64,000 nucleotides of DNA from Burkholderia cepacia GG4. Its GTDB lineage: Bacteria; Pseudomonadota; Gammaproteobacteria; Burkholderiales; Burkholderiaceae. The translations under genes were made by a program, and so were the position numbers. Location: positions 1,054,001 to 1,118,000 of the forward strand of contig NC_018514.1 of NCBI RefSeq assembly GCF_000292915.1, in the 5' to 3' direction. Within the stretch, counting starts at the first letter, position 1. The number at the start of each line of letters is the position of its first letter. Positions 36,183 through 44,712 of this stretch are shown here, piece after piece. A model generated the notes under the pieces. That model was not told the DNA's origin and searched no databases. It worked only from the letters and a program-made list of their open reading frames with translations.

Positions 36183-39062
36183 ATGAAAAACCACGGCCTG
36201 TCACGGCGGGGTTTTCTGAAAGCCAGCGTGCTGGCGGGCGTCGCGGTCTACGTCGCGCCCATCGGCAGCCGCGCATTCGCGGCGCTCTTCGAAGAAAAAC
36301 TCCTCACCCCCGTCAAATGGGATAGCGTCACCGGCATCCCCCAATTCCGCATCGACGGCATCGCGAAGGTCACGGGCTCGAAAGTATTCGCCCGCGACGT
36401 GCGCGCGGCTGACATGCCGCACTGGCCGCAGCAGCAGTCGCACGCGCTGATCCTGCGCGCCACGCAGGCCGACCGCACCTACGAAGGCTTCGACCTGTCG
36501 CTGCTCGGCGACGAGCTGAAACCGGACCGCGTGGTCACGGCCGACGATCTCGCGCGCGACGGCGTCGCGTTCCCGACGTTCTACGGCGACGACATGCTGT
36601 TGCCGGCCGGCAAGACGCCCGCGTATCTCGGCCATGCGGTCGCGATCCTGATCTACCACGACTTCGCGCGCTTCCGCTTCGCGAAGAACGCGCTCAAGTT
36701 CCGCGACGACGTGATCCGCTACGGCGCGGTCACGGGCCCGCTCGAGCGCGATCCGTGGGGCACGTTCCGCTACGTGCGGGTGGGCGGCAAGACGGCCTAC
36801 GACGACGATGTCTATTCGAGCCTGAAGGACGCGCCGATCTTCCCGAGCATGATGCGCAAGCACCTGCCGGTATGGCCGGACGGCAAGGAGCACGGCAAGC
36901 TCGACGAGCAGGGGATGTTCCTGGCCGGCCAGATCGCCGCCGAACTCGATCGTCCATCGGCCGACTGGCTCGTGTTCGACCGCGAGTACAACACGCAGTC
37001 GGTCGACACGGCCGCGCTCGAACCCGACAACGCGAACTGCTGGTACGACGCCGCGACGCAGTCGCTGCACCTCGTCGTGCCGACCCAGTCGCCGCTCGAA
37101 GTGGCGGAGAACGCGGCGGCGATGGTCGCGAAATGCCGCTTCCCGGTGAAGAAGCTGTTCGTGCATCCGTGCTACACGGTCGGCTACGGCTCGAAGGATC
37201 ACTGCAACGTGCCGTTCTACGGCCTCGTCTGCGCGCTGTACGCGGACGGCCGCCCGGTGCGGTTCGCGAACGACCGCTACGAGCAGTTCCAGACGTCGCT
37301 GAAGCGGCACGCGTTCAAGATGCATTACCGGATCGCGGTCGATCGCAACACGGGCCTCCTGCAGTCGTTCAAGGGCGACTTCGAGGCGAACGGCGGCGGG
37401 CGCTCGAACTTCTCGCCGTCGGTGGCGATGGTCGGCGCGACGGCCGCGCAATCGATCTACTACTTCCCGAAGAGCGACCTCGCGGCAGTCGCGATCGCAT
37501 CGCGCGCGATCGACGCTGGCTCGGCGCGCGGCTACGGCACGCTGCAGAGCATGGCCGCGACCGAGATGGCGGTCGACGAAATCGCCGCGCAGCTGAACCT
37601 CGACCCGATCGATTTCCGGCTGCGCAACGCATTGCGCTCGGGGATGAAGAACACGCAGGGCGCGATTCCGGCCGGCGCGCTGCGCGTCGACGAAGTGCTG
37701 GAACGCGCGAAGCAGCACCCGCTGTGGACGCGCCGGGCCGCGCGCAAGGCTGAATTCGAGGCCGCGAACCCGGGCAAGCGCTACGGTGTCGGCTTCGCGT
37801 GCGTGCAGAAGGATTTCGGCACGGGCGCGGAGGCATCGTTCGCGAAGGTCGAGTTCGACGAGCACGGCAAGGTGTCGCTGCAGCACACGGCGGCCGAGAT
37901 CGGCACCGGGATGTCGACGTCGCAGGCCGTCGCGGTCGCAAAATGGCTCGGCCGCGCGGCGACCGAGGTGCGCGTCGCCGTGACCGAATGGCCCGACCTG
38001 CCGGTCGAGACGAGCGGCGATCCGTACCTGATGTCGCAGGCCGACCAGGATCGGCTGAGCGCAAATCCGCGCTGGTCACCGGGCTATGCGTCGCCGTCGA
38101 GCGCGACCAACTCCGCGTACTACTTCACGCACAGCACGCGCGAAGCCGCGCGCGCCGTGTTCCGCTACGGGCTGTGGCCGGCCGCGATGTCGATCTGGAC
38201 GCGCGGCCTCGGCGGCGGCCAGGCCGCGCCGTACACGATTCGCTTCGAGGACGCGCGCTGGGTCGACGGCAAGCTGACTGCCGACGGCCTCGAGCCGCTG
38301 ACGTTCGAGCAGCTCGCGAAGCAGGCGCATGCGCTCGGCCTGCCGACCGGCGCCGTCGTGCACGTGTTCAACCGCTGGCAATGGACCGACGCCGAGTTCG
38401 AAGTGGGCGGGGCGGTCGAACGCTTGCCGATCGACGGGCTGTCGCTGCGGGTCGGCGCGCCGAAGACGGGCGACGCCGACGGCCCGGTGCCGGGCACCGT
38501 CGCGCCGGCCGGTGCGACCGCGCTGCGCGGCACGCTGGCGCCGACCGCGAACGGCTATCGCGTGCTGGACCGCAAGCGCGTGTTCATCCCGCCGACGAGC
38601 CGCAACAACGCGGCTGTCACGTATTACACGGCGGTCGGCACGCTCGTCGAGCTGGCCGTGCACGAAGCGACCGGCAAGGTCGAGCTGCTGACGCACCACT
38701 CGATCATGGAGTGCGGCAACCAGATCTCGCCGCAGCTCGTATCGGGCCAGCTGCAGGGCGGCCTCGCGATGGGCATCGGCCATGCGCTGCACGAGTACCT
38801 GCCGCTGTACGAAGACGGCCCCGGCAACGGCACGTGGAACTTCAACCGCTACCAGCTGCCGCGCGCGACCGACGTTGCCGTGTGGTCGCAGACGGGCGAC
38901 ATCCTGCCGCCGCTGTCCGAGACCGACCCGCCGAAGGGCGTCGCCGAAGTGGTGATGATCCCCGTCGTCGGCGCGATCGTGAACGGCATCGCGCACGCGA
39001 TCGGCCATCGTTTCACCGATTTGCCGGTGACCCCGCAAAAGATTCAGGAGGTGCTCGCATGA
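36183..39062 (+). CDS. Xanthine dehydrogenase/aldehyde oxidase family molybdopterin-binding subunit, Tat-exported
   Basis: This 959-aa catalytic subunit resembles isoquinoline 1-oxidoreductase and periplasmic aldehyde dehydrogenases. It begins with a clear twin-arginine signal (LSRRGFLKASVLAGVAVYVA), so the complex works in the periplasm. The Mo-cofactor domains span the rest; segments such as GGRSNFSPSVAMVGATAAQS, GTGMSTSQAVAVAKWLG and the C-terminal HSIMECGNQISPQLVSGQLQGGLAMGIG are typical. The ATG at 36183 has AGGAGG upstream. Its stop overlaps the next start (ATGA), and the three subunits form a tight operon delivering electrons to cytochrome c. Confidence 0.9.
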   Translation: MKNHGLSRRGFLKASVLAGVAVYVAPIGSRAFAALFEEKLLTPVKWDSVTGIPQFRIDGIAKVTGSKVFARDVRAADMPHWPQQQSHALILRATQADRTYEGFDLSLLGDELKPDRVVTADDLARDGVAFPTFYGDDMLLPAGKTPAYLGHAVAILIYHDFARFRFAKNALKFRDDVIRYGAVTGPLERDPWGTFRYVRVGGKTAYDDDVYSSLKDAPIFPSMMRKHLPVWPDGKEHGKLDEQGMFLAGQIAAELDRPSADWLVFDREYNTQSVDTAALEPDNANCWYDAATQSLHLVVPTQSPLEVAENAAAMVAKCRFPVKKLFVHPCYTVGYGSKDHCNVPFYGLVCALYADGRPVRFANDRYEQFQTSLKRHAFKMHYRIAVDRNTGLLQSFKGDFEANGGGRSNFSPSVAMVGATAAQSIYYFPKSDLAAVAIASRAIDAGSARGYGTLQSMAATEMAVDEIAAQLNLDPIDFRLRNALRSGMKNTQGAIPAGALRVDEVLERAKQHPLWTRRAARKAEFEAANPGKRYGVGFACVQKDFGTGAEASFAKVEFDEHGKVSLQHTAAEIGTGMSTSQAVAVAKWLGRAATEVRVAVTEWPDLPVETSGDPYLMSQADQDRLSANPRWSPGYASPSSATNSAYYFTHSTREAARAVFRYGLWPAAMSIWTRGLGGGQAAPYTIRFEDARWVDGKLTADGLEPLTFEQLAKQAHALGLPTGAVVHVFNRWQWTDAEFEVGGAVERLPIDGLSLRVGAPKTGDADGPVPGTVAPAGATALRGTLAPTANGYRVLDRKRVFIPPTSRNNAAVTYYTAVGTLVELAVHEATGKVELLTHHSIMECGNQISPQLVSGQLQGGLAMGIGHALHEYLPLYEDGPGNGTWNFNRYQLPRATDVAVWSQTGDILPPLSETDPPKGVAEVVMIPVVGAIVNGIAHAIGHRFTDLPVTPQKIQEVLA

Positions 39063-39748
39063 CGACCGCCCAAACCGCCGCGTCGGCCGCGAGCGCCGTC
39101 GCGGCTGCGCCGAACGCGGCTTCGGCCGCAGCGGCATCTGCACCCGCTGCCCCCGCGGCACCCGCTGCCGCGCCGGCAGCCGTCGAGCGTCCGCTCGTCC
39201 GGTTCCAGCAGAAACCGCTGTCGGTCAACATCAACGGCAAGTCCGTCGGCCCGATGCAGGTGCCCGAGGGGCTGATGATGATCGAGTTCCTGCACGAGTA
39301 CGCCGGCCTCACCGGTTCGCGGCTCGGCTGCGGGCAGGGTATCTGCCACGCATGCGTCGTGATCGTCGACAAGCCGGACGGCACGAGCGAGGAAATGCGG
39401 ACCTGCATCACCGGCGCGCATTTCTTCCACGGCCGCTCGATCCGTACGATCGAAGGGCACGCGAAGCGCAACGACGCGGGCGAGGTGGTCGAGCTGTCGC
39501 CGGTCCAGCAGAAGTTCCTCGAGCACTTCAGCTTCCAGTGCGGCTATTGCACGCCGGGTTTCGTCAACGCGGCGACCGTGCTGATCGAGCGCCTGAAGCG
39601 CGAGCCGATCGCGAAGGCCGACGTCGAGCGCACGATCACCGACGCGCTGAACGCGCACATCTGCCGCTGCACGGGTTATGTCCGCTACTACGAAGCCGTC
39701 AAGGACGTGATTTTGACGACGCCGGGACTCGTGAAGGACGCCGCATGA
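39059..39748 (+). CDS. 2Fe-2S subunit of the periplasmic molybdo-oxidoreductase
   Basis: This 229-aa electron-transfer subunit has an Ala/Pro-rich N-terminal tail of about 45 aa. A plant-type 2Fe-2S domain follows (RLGCGQGICHACVV with a later Cys in MRTCITG), then the C-terminal helical 2Fe-2S domain (FQCGYCTPGFV and HICRCTGY). The start overlaps the stop of the Mo subunit by 4 bp. It has no signal sequence of its own, so it is presumably exported as a hitchhiker with the Tat-tagged Mo subunit. Confidence 0.92.
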   Translation: MTTAQTAASAASAVAAAPNAASAAAASAPAAPAAPAAAPAAVERPLVRFQQKPLSVNINGKSVGPMQVPEGLMMIEFLHEYAGLTGSRLGCGQGICHACVVIVDKPDGTSEEMRTCITGAHFFHGRSIRTIEGHAKRNDAGEVVELSPVQQKFLEHFSFQCGYCTPGFVNAATVLIERLKREPIAKADVERTITDALNAHICRCTGYVRYYEAVKDVILTTPGLVKDAA

Positions 39749-41004
39749 AACGCACATTCGCCCATCGTGTCGTGCGGGCCGCTGGCTTGCCCGCGCTCGC
39801 GGCCGCCGGTGCGCTGCTGCTCGCCGCCTGCGGCGGCCATGACGCGCCGGCCTCGAGCGCCGCATCCGGCGCGCCCGGTGCCGACCAGGTCGCGCGCGGC
39901 CGCTATCTCGTCAAGGCCGCCGACTGCGCGGCGTGCCACACCGCCAGGGATGGCGCGCCGTTCGCCGGCGGCGCACCGCTCGAATCGCCGTTCGGCACGT
40001 TCTACGGCTCGAACATCACGCCCGACAAGGATCACGGGATCGGCAGCTGGAGCGCCGACGACTTCTATGCCGCGCTGCACGACGGCAAGGCGCCGGGCAA
40101 GCGGCTGTATCCGTCGATGCCGTACACGTCGTACCGGCAGCTCACGCGCGCTGACGCCGACGCGATGTACGCGTACCTGATGACGGTGAAGCCGGTCGCA
40201 CAGGAAAACCGCGCGCACGCGCTGAAGTTCCCGTACAACCTGCGCTTCGGCATGGTCTTCTGGGACATGGTGTTCCTGAAGGACAGCCTGCCCGACGCGT
40301 CGAGCGGCCAGTCCGCGGACTGGCAGCGCGGCCGCTATCTTGCGGGCGCGCTTGGCCACTGCGCGGAATGCCACACGCCGCGCGCGTTCACGGGCCAGCT
40401 GGACAGCGCGAAGCCGTTCGCGGGTGCCGCGCTCGGCCGCGTGGCTGCGCCGGACATCACGCCGGCCGGCCTGGCCGCGCGCGGCTGGACCGGCGCCGAC
40501 CTGCAGACGTTCTTCGGCGTCGGCATCGCGCCGCAAGGCTCGGCATTCGGTGAAATGTATCCGGTCGTGCACCTGAGCACGCAGTACCTGGCGAAGGACG
40601 ACCTGCGCGCGCTGGCGGTGTACCTGCTCGGCGATACGCCGCCCGCGCCGCAGCCGGTGAAGCCGGTGTCGGCCGACGCCGCGCAACTCGCGGCCGGCCG
40701 CTCGGTGTATCTAGCGGTGTGTGCGGGCTGTCACGGCTTCAACGGCGAGGGCAAGCCGCACGTGGCGGTGCCGATGAACGGTAATTCGACGCTACGCCAG
40801 GGCGACCCGCGCAACCTGATGGTCGCGATGCTCGACGGCATCGACGAGCAGAAGTTCGCGGGCTTCGAAAACCTGCAGCCGATGCCGGGTTTCGCGCATA
40901 CGCTGAGCGACGACGAGCTCGCACAGCTCGCGAACTACCTGCGCGCGACGTGGGGCGGCCAGCCCGCGAGCGTCACGCCGGCTGACGTGAAGGCGATGCG
41001 TTAA
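39745..41004 (+). CDS. Triheme cytochrome c lipoprotein subunit
   Basis: This 419-aa membrane-anchored cytochrome has a lipobox LLAAC (Cys 29). Three c-type heme sites are seen: CAACH (61-65), CAECH (about 207) and CAGCH (about 326). This matches the alcohol/aldehyde dehydrogenase cytochrome c subunit family, which passes electrons from the Mo and Fe-S subunits to the respiratory chain. The start overlaps the previous stop (ATGA). It is the last gene of the operon. Confidence 0.92.
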   Translation: MKRTFAHRVVRAAGLPALAAAGALLLAACGGHDAPASSAASGAPGADQVARGRYLVKAADCAACHTARDGAPFAGGAPLESPFGTFYGSNITPDKDHGIGSWSADDFYAALHDGKAPGKRLYPSMPYTSYRQLTRADADAMYAYLMTVKPVAQENRAHALKFPYNLRFGMVFWDMVFLKDSLPDASSGQSADWQRGRYLAGALGHCAECHTPRAFTGQLDSAKPFAGAALGRVAAPDITPAGLAARGWTGADLQTFFGVGIAPQGSAFGEMYPVVHLSTQYLAKDDLRALAVYLLGDTPPAPQPVKPVSADAAQLAAGRSVYLAVCAGCHGFNGEGKPHVAVPMNGNSTLRQGDPRNLMVAMLDGIDEQKFAGFENLQPMPGFAHTLSDDELAQLANYLRATWGGQPASVTPADVKAMR

Positions 41005-41096
41005 GTCGGATGGCAGGGCGGGGCGTCGCGCGCGATGCGGCCGGTTTCCGGCCGCGCGTGCGTGCGATGCCTCGCCCGCCCTTTGGTTGCGGCGCG

Positions 41097-41267
41097 TCAG
41101 TAGCCGCCGCCACCACCGCCACCACTACCCCCTCCGCTGCCGCCCGCGCCGCCGTAGCGGCTCATGCCGGACCCTGGCGACACGCCACTGCCCGACGACG
41201 TACATCCTGCCGACATCACCAGCATCAGCGCCGCGATCAGCGCCGCGGCCAATCTTGCCGATTTCAT
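41097..41267 (-). CDS. Small glycine-rich lipoprotein
   Basis: This 56-aa predicted lipoprotein has a hydrophobic signal and lipobox VMSAGC, followed by a Ser/Gly-rich tail ending in a run of Gly and a terminal Tyr. GGGGAA precedes the ATG at 41267. It has no recognisable domain; small glycine-rich lipoproteins of this type are common in Burkholderia. The gene converges on the cytochrome gene 92 bp away. Confidence 0.65.
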   Translation of the reverse strand: MKSARLAAALIAALMLVMSAGCTSSGSGVSPGSGMSRYGGAGGSGGGSGGGGGGGY

Positions 41268-41468
41268 TTCATTCCCCTTTCGGTGCGCAGGTCGCGGGAC
41301 AAGCCGGTTCGTACGAACCGGACGACCACGCGATGACGAAACGTTTCGGGGCAGTGGTTTATTCCAGGTTTTTGCATGTCGGCGCGCGCGAGGGTGCCGG
41401 ATCGGCTGCATGGCGCGGCGGCTTGGTACACTCCGGCACGCCGCCGTTCCGGTTCCGATAAAACAGCC

Positions 41469-41963
41469 ATGCGTGCCATTGCCGAGCGCCCGCCGCGCAA
41501 ACCGTCGCGTCCGTCCCGTCCCGTCGTGCTCGGCTGCCTGTCGTTTGCCGTCGGCGGACCGCTGGTCGCGGCGCTCGTGTGGCCGCTCGTCATGCTGGTC
41601 GCGTGGTCGTTGATCGGCGGCCCGTCGCTGGACGTGCTGAAAGTCAGCGCCGAGATGGTGCCGATGATCTTGTTCGCGTCGTTCCTGTTCGGCTATTTCC
41701 TGCCGGCGACGGCCGCGGGCGGCATCATGGGCGCGATCGGCACGCGTCTCCGGCGGCGCTGGTTCGTGTTGCTGGGGATGGTGGTGGGCGGCGGGGCGAT
41801 GACCGGATACGTGCTGCTTTGCGCGTATCTGATGAGCGCCGACAAGGTCGGCGACATCAACGCGATCGCCACGCTCGATTCGATCGTGACGTCCGCGGTG
41901 ATGTCTCACTGGCTGCATCGGCGGCTCGAACGGCGGCGCCGAACCTCGAGCGAATGCGCATGA
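41469..41963 (+). CDS. Small integral membrane protein of unknown function
   Basis: The 164-aa protein has a basic N-terminus (RAIAERPPRKPSRPSRP) and four hydrophobic segments (about 20-45, 58-75, 90-115 and possibly 125-140). The ATG at 41469 begins the conserved-looking part; an upstream frame extension overlaps the promoter of the lipoprotein gene. No family is recognised. Confidence 0.6.
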   Translation: MRAIAERPPRKPSRPSRPVVLGCLSFAVGGPLVAALVWPLVMLVAWSLIGGPSLDVLKVSAEMVPMILFASFLFGYFLPATAAGGIMGAIGTRLRRRWFVLLGMVVGGGAMTGYVLLCAYLMSADKVGDINAIATLDSIVTSAVMSHWLHRRLERRRRTSSECA

Positions 41964-42050
41964 AGCCCCGGCTGCCTGTGCTTGACCGGGACTTCACCTG
42001 AAGTCGCCGGACGCGGCACGGAGCGGACGCCGCCGCAGCGCGGCGTTCGA

Positions 42051-42542
42051 TCAACGATAGACGAGATCGGCGCGACGGTTCTGCGCCCACGAATCTTCGT
42101 CGTGGCCGGTCGCGACCGGCTTTTCCTTGCCGAGGCTGACAGCCTCGAGTTGCGAGGCCTGCACGCCCAGCGTTTCAAGCGCGCTCATCACGGCTTGCGA
42201 GCGGCGTTGGCCGAGCGCGAGGTTGTATTCGGACGTCCCGCGTTCGTCGGTGTTGCCCTGGATCAGCACGCGGCGCGACGGATGACTGCGCAGGTAGTCG
42301 GCGTGCGCCTGCAGCAGCGTCTGGTATTCCGGCTTCACGGAGTACTGGTCGAAATCGAAGTAGACGCTGCGCTTCGCGAGCGGGCTGTTCGGATTGTTGA
42401 GATCGTCGGCCGTCACCGTGGCGACCGTCTCGCTCGAGGGCGTCGGTGCCATGCCGGCATTCTCGGGCGTTTTCGCCGCGTGGTGGCAACCCGCCAGCAG
42501 CGCGAAGGCTGCCATGACCGCAAACCGCGTCGTCTTGCTCAT
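42051..42542 (-). CDS. OmpA/Pal-like peptidoglycan-associated lipoprotein
   Basis: This 163-aa outer-membrane lipoprotein has the lipobox LLAGC (Cys 19) and an OmpA C-like domain (SVYFDFDQYSVKPEYQTLLQ; GNTDERGTSEYNLALGQRRS; QNRRADLVYR). This domain binds diaminopimelate in peptidoglycan. It lacks tol gene neighbours, so it is likely a Pal paralogue and not the pal of the tol-pal operon. The ATG at 42542 begins a normal signal. Confidence 0.88.
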   Translation of the reverse strand: MSKTTRFAVMAAFALLAGCHHAAKTPENAGMAPTPSSETVATVTADDLNNPNSPLAKRSVYFDFDQYSVKPEYQTLLQAHADYLRSHPSRRVLIQGNTDERGTSEYNLALGQRRSQAVMSALETLGVQASQLEAVSLGKEKPVATGHDEDSWAQNRRADLVYR

Positions 42543-42873
42543 CGTGCATCTCCTGCAGTTGACTGCATGAAAAGCGTGGTGCGCGCGAACTGCCACGTCA
42601 CCTGTCCGGCGCGATGGCACGAAAGTGCCGGCTTCCGTGCACGCTGCGACGCGCTTTCGTCAGCCGGCGATGTGTCATATGAAAGACTGTTTCGACCGGA
42701 ACGCCGAATCACGGCGCCGCTGTAACTAGGTTAGGAAAAATGTCACAGCGTGACCAGTTTCTCCGTCGATTTCACGCGGGAACGGGCCAGGACGCATTCT
42801 TGCTTGCGCGAGCGCCGCAGGATGCGCGTCGATGCACGCTTCCGGTGCGGGCGCGTTGTGCGCCGCGGAAGCG
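42543..42873. other. Intergenic region, no gene recognised
   Basis: The gap between the Pal-like gene and the porin 3' end holds the probable leftward promoter of the former. The AT-rich part around 42672-42750 has no clear hexamer pair. Confidence 0.35.
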
Positions 42874-44118
42874 TCAGAATTTGTGCCGCAAGCCCAGCGC
42901 GACGACGACCTGGTTGCTGTTGGCCGACGGCGTCAGCGTCCAGACGGTTGCGTTGAACGCGGGATTGCCGTTGCCGCCGCTCACGCTTTGATAGACGCCT
43001 TCGAGATACGCGTCCGTGCGTTTCGAGAACGCATAGTCGGCCTGCGCGACGACGTGGTTCCATTTCGGGCGCGTCTGGCCGGTGCGCGTATCGAAGCGGC
43101 CCATCGTGTACGTGTACGCGGCGGACAGGCTGAACGCCCGTGTGACGAAGTAGCGGCCGTCGACGGTGAAGTTGTCGAACACCAGCGATTCGCCCTTCAA
43201 CGGCGTGATGCCGCTGCCCTGGAGCACGCCGGTCACGCCGTCGGTGGCCGAGTGCGACCACGCGGCGCCGACCGAGTGCGGGCCGAACGCATAGCGGCCG
43301 GCCACGGCCCAGATCTGCTGGTTGCCGCCCGTGATCGTCGCCGAGCCGTCGACCGTGCTCAGCGCGCCGTCCGGGTTCGGCGCATTGCGGTCGCGGCTGA
43401 TCTTCAGGTAGCCGGCGCCGAGCTTCAGCGGCCCGTTCTCATAGCCGAGCCCCGCGCTCCACACGGCGTTGTTGGAGAATGCGCCGGCCGTGTTGGAGAA
43501 CGCGTACAACGCGCCGAACGTCAGTCCGCGGACCGTCGGGCTCGTGTACTTCACCGCGTGGTTGATGCGCAGGTTGCGGTTCGAGTCGTCGTTGTCGTAC
43601 GGGTGCACCGCGAGGTTGCCGCCCCAGCCGGGCCCCGACGCGCCGAGCGGGGTCACGAAATCGAGGATCAGGTCGTACTGGCGGCCGAACGTGAGCGTGC
43701 CGGCCGTGCGCGAGCTCACGCCGATCCACGCCTGACGGCCGAACATGTCGACGCCTTTCTGCGACAGCTTGCCGGTCGTGCCCGAGAAGCCGTTTTCGAG
43801 CGCGAAGACCGCCGCCGTGCCGCCGCCGAGATCCTCGCGACCGCGCAGCCCCCACCGCGACGCGTTCAATGCGCCGCTCGTCAGCGCGACGCTGCCGCTG
43901 CCCGGCGAACCGGCGCCTTGCGTGCGCTGGCTGGTGGCGTAGGTGATCGAGGTATCGATCAGGCCGTAGAGGGTGACGCTGCTCTGCGCGTGCGCGGCGC
44001 ACGGGATGAAGGCGGCCGCGCAGGCGGCAATCACGGTCCCCGGGAGCGCGCCGGTCCGGCGGCCACGGCGGATGGCACGCGGCACGCCGGCAGGCCGGCT
44101 GATTTGATAGGAATGCAT
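42874..44118 (-). CDS. Gram-negative general porin
   Basis: This 414-aa trimeric outer-membrane porin has a signal peptide cleaved after AAHA and a mature start QSSVTLYGLIDTSITYATSQ, a hallmark of betaproteobacterial OmpC-type porins. Further family signatures are SRWGLRGREDLGGG, FGRQAWIGVSS and the C-terminal Phe (LGLRHKF). The ATG at 44118 is chosen over an in-frame start at 44196, which would precede the signal peptide with an atypical peptide. Confidence 0.92.
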   Translation of the reverse strand: MHSYQISRPAGVPRAIRRGRRTGALPGTVIAACAAAFIPCAAHAQSSVTLYGLIDTSITYATSQRTQGAGSPGSGSVALTSGALNASRWGLRGREDLGGGTAAVFALENGFSGTTGKLSQKGVDMFGRQAWIGVSSRTAGTLTFGRQYDLILDFVTPLGASGPGWGGNLAVHPYDNDDSNRNLRINHAVKYTSPTVRGLTFGALYAFSNTAGAFSNNAVWSAGLGYENGPLKLGAGYLKISRDRNAPNPDGALSTVDGSATITGGNQQIWAVAGRYAFGPHSVGAAWSHSATDGVTGVLQGSGITPLKGESLVFDNFTVDGRYFVTRAFSLSAAYTYTMGRFDTRTGQTRPKWNHVVAQADYAFSKRTDAYLEGVYQSVSGGNGNPAFNATVWTLTPSANSNQVVVALGLRHKF

Positions 44119-44542
44119 AGGATTTTTTATCGTTGGTCTCCGGCCCGATCGCCGGTGGGTCGCGCCGGCGCGCGGGCCGACGGATCGAACGGCCATTATT
44201 GGAGATCGTGCGACCGTCGATTAAGGCGCTGCACAGGAAAGGTCCTCTGCGAAATCGGCTGGAATCGCAGGGTTTCGATGCAGGGGCGTTTCGATCGAAG
44301 CGGCGCGGCATGAAGCCGCCATCGCGAACGTGTACCTCGAACGCTTGGCCGCCGCATCGGTCCAGGCGCATCGCGAATGCGTGCTCGGCGAAGCAGTGTG
44401 TACCGAGGGCAAGAACCCGATGTCTGCGTGTCCGGCACGCAGGGCGGCGGCAAGCTGGCGCTCGATTTCTGGCCCGCGAATCGAGATCGATGCTCGATCG
44501 CGTTCGTTCGAAACAAGTTGACAACCGCAATGGCAATCGGTG
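44119..44542. other. Intergenic region with porin and ilvA-leader promoters
   Basis: No gene is recognised. A perfect -35 TTGACA lies at 44518-44523 on the plus strand, but the -10 17-18 bp later (GATGCT at 44542) is weak. If used, transcription would begin close to the leader peptide's second ATG at 44555. Confidence 0.4.
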
Positions 44543-44617
44543 ATGCTTCAAGGCATGAACCGCCAAGCACTCGCCATCGCGCTGATTATTCGCACCATTC
44601 TTCGAATGGTGGGTTAG
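44543..44617 (+). CDS. Ile/Leu-rich leader peptide of the ilvA attenuator
   Basis: A 24-codon frame (or 20 codons from the ATG at 44555) ends at TAG 44615-44617. It encodes four Ile and three Leu codons, clustered as ALAIALIIRTILRMV. A ribosome stalled at the adjacent Ile codons 44585-44590 or at 44597 would cover the first arm of the pause hairpin. The position, composition and overlap with the RNA structures downstream make it a typical branched-chain amino-acid leader peptide. Confidence 0.7.
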   Translation: MLQGMNRQALAIALIIRTILRMVG

Positions 44618-44672
44618 CGCGCATCCGGTTCATGACGCAATGACGATAACCCGCCCCTGAGGCGGGTTTTTC
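44593..44672 (+). promoter_or_regulatory. Transcription attenuator upstream of ilvA
   Basis: The competing structures are all visible. Arms 1 and 2, CACCATTC (44593-44600) and GAATGGTG (44604-44611), form a pause hairpin. GGTGGGTT (44608-44615) can pair over 8 bp, with one G-U, with AACCCGCC (44648-44655) as antiterminator. AACCCGCC alternatively pairs with GGCGGGTT (44661-44668) followed by T residues as a rho-independent terminator. Low charged tRNA-Ile should favour readthrough into ilvA. Confidence 0.75.
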
Positions 44673-44712
44673 ATTTCCGCAGCAGGGCGATCAATCCCGC
44701 TCTCGGAAGGAA

